DNA of 64,000 nt. Origin: a virus. Under the pieces are notes generated by a model. That model was not told the origin of the DNA, did no database searches, and worked only from the letters and a program-made list of their open reading frames with translations. The stretch is from the IMG/VR virus record IMGVR_UViG_3300048918_000175, positions 1-64,000 of that record; one strand, 5' to 3'. Shown here piece after piece: positions 61,279 to 64,000 of this stretch; the first letter of the stretch is position 1; every line of letters begins with the position of its first letter. A program made the translations under genes and the position numbers.

Positions 61279-61860
61279 CTACTTCTTGGCTTTGGACAAC
61301 CGCTTCTGTTCCAGTGTTCGCATATGCGGTTGGAGCCGCTGTGCGACGTGGGCGACGACCGATGCCGAAACCTGCTTCTCGACGCGGCGACGATCCGTTG
61401 AACCTGTGACGGATTTGGATCCGAGGCGCTTCTTGGTGAGACGCTGGGCAGCGAGGATCGCCCGCTTCTTGAGCGCCGCAGGACCTGACGCTCGCTTGAG
61501 CGACAGGCGCCGAGCCGACGCGCGCCGATTCTTGGACTTCATCGCAGCGAGCCGCTTCTTGACGCGACCCTGATACGAGAGTGCCTCGGTGACGGGCGTC
61601 TTGTATGTTGCCTCGTAGCCGCAATGACATTCGTCGTCACAATCGGGGCAGCAGGTGCAGTCATCGGCGGGGCAGCTTTGGCAAATCTCCAATTCATTCG
61701 GATCATATAGATCCTGAATTTGCTTCCACCCCAGTGTCTCTAGCTCAGTGCGGAGCCAAAGGTCATCCTGGTCAGTCCACTGATTCCAGTATCGTGCATC
61801 GGGGCCACTGATGCTCGGTGTGTCGTTGAATCCTTCAACTAGCGTGCGAAACGAGTCCAT
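61279..61860 (-). CDS. Cys-rich and basic virion-type protein
   Basis: 193 residues. ICQSCPADDCTCCPDCDDEC (about residues 59-78) is a dense Cys cluster; after residue 95 the protein is very Lys/Arg/Ala-rich (RVKKRLAAMKSKNRRASARR). Basic proteins of this kind occur in T4-like phage head clusters. DNA or core binding inferred. Confidence 0.65.
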   Translation of the reverse strand: MDSFRTLVEGFNDTPSISGPDARYWNQWTDQDDLWLRTELETLGWKQIQDLYDPNELEICQSCPADDCTCCPDCDDECHCGYEATYKTPVTEALSYQGRVKKRLAAMKSKNRRASARRLSLKRASGPAALKKRAILAAQRLTKKRLGSKSVTGSTDRRRVEKQVSASVVAHVAQRLQPHMRTLEQKRLSKAKK

Positions 61861-61868
61861 GTGTTCTC

Positions 61869-62561
61869 CTATCGTGACAGCACGATTGCGGTGAGGATTG
61901 AACTGATTGCCGCAACGGCCTTCCGCGACGGCATCGGAATGAATCCAAGAATCTTGTCGTGCTTCTCAATGCCTTTCTGAAGATCGGTGATAGTTGTCGA
62001 GTCTTTCTTGACCTGAGTCACGAGCTTGCCGTTTGCCGTCTTGAGCGTTGCCTCATTGTCTTTCAGCTTTCCGATCTCCACCTTCTGTGTAGCATTTATA
62101 CTGGTTTGAACCTTAAGCGAAGAATCGGTATTGTGGAACAGTGAATCAAGCCCCGCGATGATCGAATCCTGCTTCGGGATCACAGTTCGTGCGAGGGCGA
62201 TGGAATCCGTCTGTGTCTTGAGAGAGTCGGCGTCGTGCTTCTCACGATTTACGCTTGCGAGTGTAACCGTATTCTTGACCTTGATCTTCTTGACAGTCTG
62301 GGAGAGAGAATCGACAACCCCTTCCAGTTGCACAATCGTCGTGTCACGAGCGACAACCACCGTGAGAAGTGAGTCGTTTGCCTTGAGGGTCGCGGAGATC
62401 GTGGCCTTGGCCTTCGACGCTTCGGCAATTAATGGATCCTTACCTGAATGCTGACACGTCGCCATGACCAGCACCACCAATGCCGCAACGACAAGAATCT
62501 TTGCGGTCTCTGAGAACTTTCCCCAGGTATTACTGACGTACCACTTCGCGAGTGTCCACAT
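61869..62561 (-). CDS. Spanin-like membrane coiled coil
   Basis: 230 residues. N-terminal membrane helix ILVVAALVVLVMATCQHSG, then a long Ser/Asp/Lys-rich coiled coil (residues 45-205), and a hydrophobic end. Next to the amidase, so an inner-membrane spanin (Rz-like) role is plausible. No outer-membrane partner was found inside it. Confidence 0.6.
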   Translation of the reverse strand: MWTLAKWYVSNTWGKFSETAKILVVAALVVLVMATCQHSGKDPLIAEASKAKATISATLKANDSLLTVVVARDTTIVQLEGVVDSLSQTVKKIKVKNTVTLASVNREKHDADSLKTQTDSIALARTVIPKQDSIIAGLDSLFHNTDSSLKVQTSINATQKVEIGKLKDNEATLKTANGKLVTQVKKDSTTITDLQKGIEKHDKILGFIPMPSRKAVAAISSILTAIVLSR

Positions 62562-62570
62562 GTTAAAACC

Positions 62571-63269
62571 TCAGAGAGTTCGGAGTAGCTCAACTAGCTT
62601 GGGCTGGGGAGAGCAATCCCATTTGTCAGTCCGCACCGATGTGTGCGTCCAGATGCCAGGTTCACCTGCTTGTGCTCGCGGATCAATGTCGAACATTCCC
62701 ATACCCTTGAAGGTCGTGGGGATGTTCCACTTCGCGACGAGATACTGAATGAGATCCTTCAGTGATGCCAACTGTGCGTCACTGTACGCCTGCCAATACA
62801 GATATCCCCGGTACGGGGTGTCGAGCTTGAGCACGCGCGCGGGATTCACAATGTCGCCTGTTGCGACGGTGAGATAGCGCCCGTCGGAGGTCTGATGAAG
62901 CGGACCCCAGTTGCAGAGTTCGATGCCGATTGACTTCTTGTTCAGTTCTAGTGAGCCCTTTGCCCCTGCAGGCTTCCCGTTGGGGTAGAGCATTGCCTGC
63001 CCACCCAGGTGCCAGGCATAATACTTCGAGGAGTAGGCTTGAAAGATTTGCCCATCGGTCCATGCCGTCACACCCTTCGGTGGGGGACCTGCGATGATGA
63101 AGGAGGTGGCAACGCGCTCAGGCGTCGATTCCCAGTACTCCAACACATCAAAGGGACTTGCACCACCTGCAGTGTGGTGCACGTAGATCGTATCCTTGGG
63201 CGTCTCCTCTTTGACGTACTGGTCGTCAGGAAACTGGGACAGGACGATACGGCTGAGAATATCAGGCAT
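62571..63269 (-). CDS. N-acetylmuramoyl-L-alanine amidase (endolysin)
   Basis: 232 residues. IYVHHTAGGASPFDVLEYWE, SFIIAGPPPKGVTAWTDGQI, NKKSIGIELCNWGP and PGIWTHTSVRTDKWDCSPQP match the Amidase_2 fold with zinc His residues (HH near 31 and TH near the end). No signal peptide, so it needs a holin. Neighbours encode holin-like and spanin-like proteins. Confidence 0.85.
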   Translation of the reverse strand: MPDILSRIVLSQFPDDQYVKEETPKDTIYVHHTAGGASPFDVLEYWESTPERVATSFIIAGPPPKGVTAWTDGQIFQAYSSKYYAWHLGGQAMLYPNGKPAGAKGSLELNKKSIGIELCNWGPLHQTSDGRYLTVATGDIVNPARVLKLDTPYRGYLYWQAYSDAQLASLKDLIQYLVAKWNIPTTFKGMGMFDIDPRAQAGEPGIWTHTSVRTDKWDCSPQPKLVELLRTL

Positions 63270-63685
63270 TAGACGGGACCCGCAGGCTGATTGGGATCCG
63301 GCTGAGTGGGTGGCACGGGCTGTGACGCTGCCGCCAAGAGTGCCGCTGCCGCCCTATCAGCGTCAGCCTTCGCGGTCTGCGCGGCGACGGCCGCATCGTT
63401 CTCTGCACCACCGCCAAGGTCACCTGTCGGGACACCCACGAGCTTCTCAATAATGGCCGCCGCCCACGTTGGGACACCGGTGATTGCGAGAAGGCCAAAC
63501 ACCCACTTGTACATGTTCCATGCGATTGCAGGAACCTTCCAGACACCTGAACCCACAAGACCGAACGCGACGAAGAAGAACACGACGCATCCGAGGTACA
63601 TCACCTGCAGGAGGTCTAGATCATCGTTGCGCGTGAAGAACAGACGGTACAGGAACGGTGACTGCTCTGAACTCGGGGTATCCAT
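63269..63685 (-). CDS. Two-TM holin-like protein
   Basis: 138 residues. Two membrane helices (VMYLGCVVFFFVAFGLVGSG and WVFGLLAITGVPTWAAAIIE) and an Ala/Pro-rich tail. Position directly upstream of the amidase fits a holin. Confidence 0.65.
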   Translation of the reverse strand: MDTPSSEQSPFLYRLFFTRNDDLDLLQVMYLGCVVFFFVAFGLVGSGVWKVPAIAWNMYKWVFGLLAITGVPTWAAAIIEKLVGVPTGDLGGGAENDAAVAAQTAKADADRAAAALLAAASQPVPPTQPDPNQPAGPV

Positions 63686-64000
63686 AAGTATGATCCTCTA
63701 GGCCCATCCCGAACCGAACTTGCGCGAACATGTACAGCGCCAGCGCAGGTTCGGGACAGCCTTTCTTGAAATCGGCAAAGTTGCATTGTGCGGCCAACTC
63801 CCGCATCTGCGATGCCGACATACCTTCAGCACCTTCAGAATCGGGGTCGCGCTCACCAGCCGAAACGACTTCGATTTCCGTGAAGTCGTACTCTTTCCCG
63901 TTGTACTGATTCAGGACAGCCCGATGCCCAGTCACACGGTCAGAGCCAGCCACCATGACTACTCTGTCGTATTTATCCGAAACGGTACCCAGGTATTTCA
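63621..64000 (-). CDS. Cytidylyltransferase-like protein, 5' end cut by window edge
   Basis: Frame continues upstream to the right edge with no start needed at 63956: KYDRVVMVAGSDRV leads into the visible part. VVSAGERDPDSEGAEGMSAS then QMRELA matches the nucleotidyltransferase (NadM/PPAT-like) C-terminal motif S-A-S-x-M-R. About 126 residues visible; overlaps the holin-like gene by 65 bases. Confidence 0.68.
   Translation of the reverse strand, partial: KYLGTVSDKYDRVVMVAGSDRVTGHRAVLNQYNGKEYDFTEIEVVSAGERDPDSEGAEGMSASQMRELAAQCNFADFKKGCPEPALALYMFAQVRFGMGLEDHTYGYPEFRAVTVPVPSVLHAQR

Noticed and set aside
62093-62100. TATAAATG as a late promoter for the 61860 gene
   Set aside because: It is inside the spanin-like gene and about 230 bases upstream, with a mismatch at the last position.
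63966-63973. GATAAATA octamer as a late promoter before the rightmost gene
   Set aside because: The frame of the nucleotidyltransferase-like gene stays open through it to the window edge and the residues there fit the family, so it lies inside coding sequence.

Overview
The window is part of a large, tailed, T4-type (Pantevenvirales-like) bacteriophage genome of moderately high GC content. Evidence is sequence-based: homologues of T4 RNase H (rnh), gp61 primase and DsbA; T4-type late-promoter octamers (TATAAATA or one mismatch); and cyanophage/T4-like conserved proteins (DUF6433, DUF2693, MazG-like, class II NrdJ, ThyX). No host can be named from the sequence. Almost every gene is on the minus strand; the one likely exception is a two-ORF block at 28.0-28.8 kb. 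No rRNA, insertion sequence, CRISPR array or bacterial chromosomal gene was seen.

Layout. 0-2.7 kb: a glycosyltransferase-like gene cut by the left edge, two Rossmann methyltransferase-like genes, a DsbA homologue and a small unknown. 3-10 kb: exported proteins (a TPM-domain membrane protein, a small HExxH lipoprotein), then an RNA-repair cassette of a T4 Rnl1-like ligase, a kinase-phosphatase and a second, DRB0094-like ligase, followed by an amidase and a HAD phosphatase-like gene. 10.9-14.5 kb: overlapping micro-genes, including small membrane proteins, a DUF2829/Tad2-like candidate and a tandem duplicated pair. 14.5-27 kb: an early-type region of about 30 small unknown genes plus an AAA ATPase; nearly every gene or gene pair has its own promoter of one shared, unusual family. 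27-28 kb: a non-coding, hairpin-rich stretch. 28-32.8 kb: small unknown genes and a DUF458-like RNase H-fold protein. 32.8-42.8 kb: a tRNA array with small genes between. I count 36 recognisable tRNAs that together cover all 20 amino acids, two aberrant tRNA-like genes, and several non-coding stretches closed by perfect long-range inverted repeats. 42.8-49.5 kb: a promoter region, DUF6433, RNase H, membrane proteins, a lipoprotein, a phosphoribosyltransferase-like and a GIY-YIG-like protein. 49.5-52.2 kb: a LamG/repeat structural protein and a second structural protein. 52.2-58.4 kb: nucleotide metabolism and replication (thioredoxin, NrdJ, MazG-like, RyR-domain, ThyX, DUF2493, primase). 58.5-64 kb: coiled-coil/TM protein, ParB-like protein, structural proteins, and a probable lysis group (spanin-like coiled coil, amidase, two-TM holin-like) ending in a nucleotidyltransferase cut by the right edge.

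How it fits together. The early block probably acts on the host soon after infection through many tiny proteins. The tRNA array with kinase, phosphatase and two RNA ligases fits a phage that brings its own decoding set and can mend tRNAs cut by host anticodon nucleases. NrdJ with thioredoxin, ThyX and MazG-like proteins supply dNTPs to a T4-like replication system. The late genes carry T4-like late promoters. The points most worth a second look are the structured RNAs in the tRNA array, the promoter family, the aberrant tRNAs, the two small HExxH lipoproteins and the nested gene pair at 56.5-57.4 kb.
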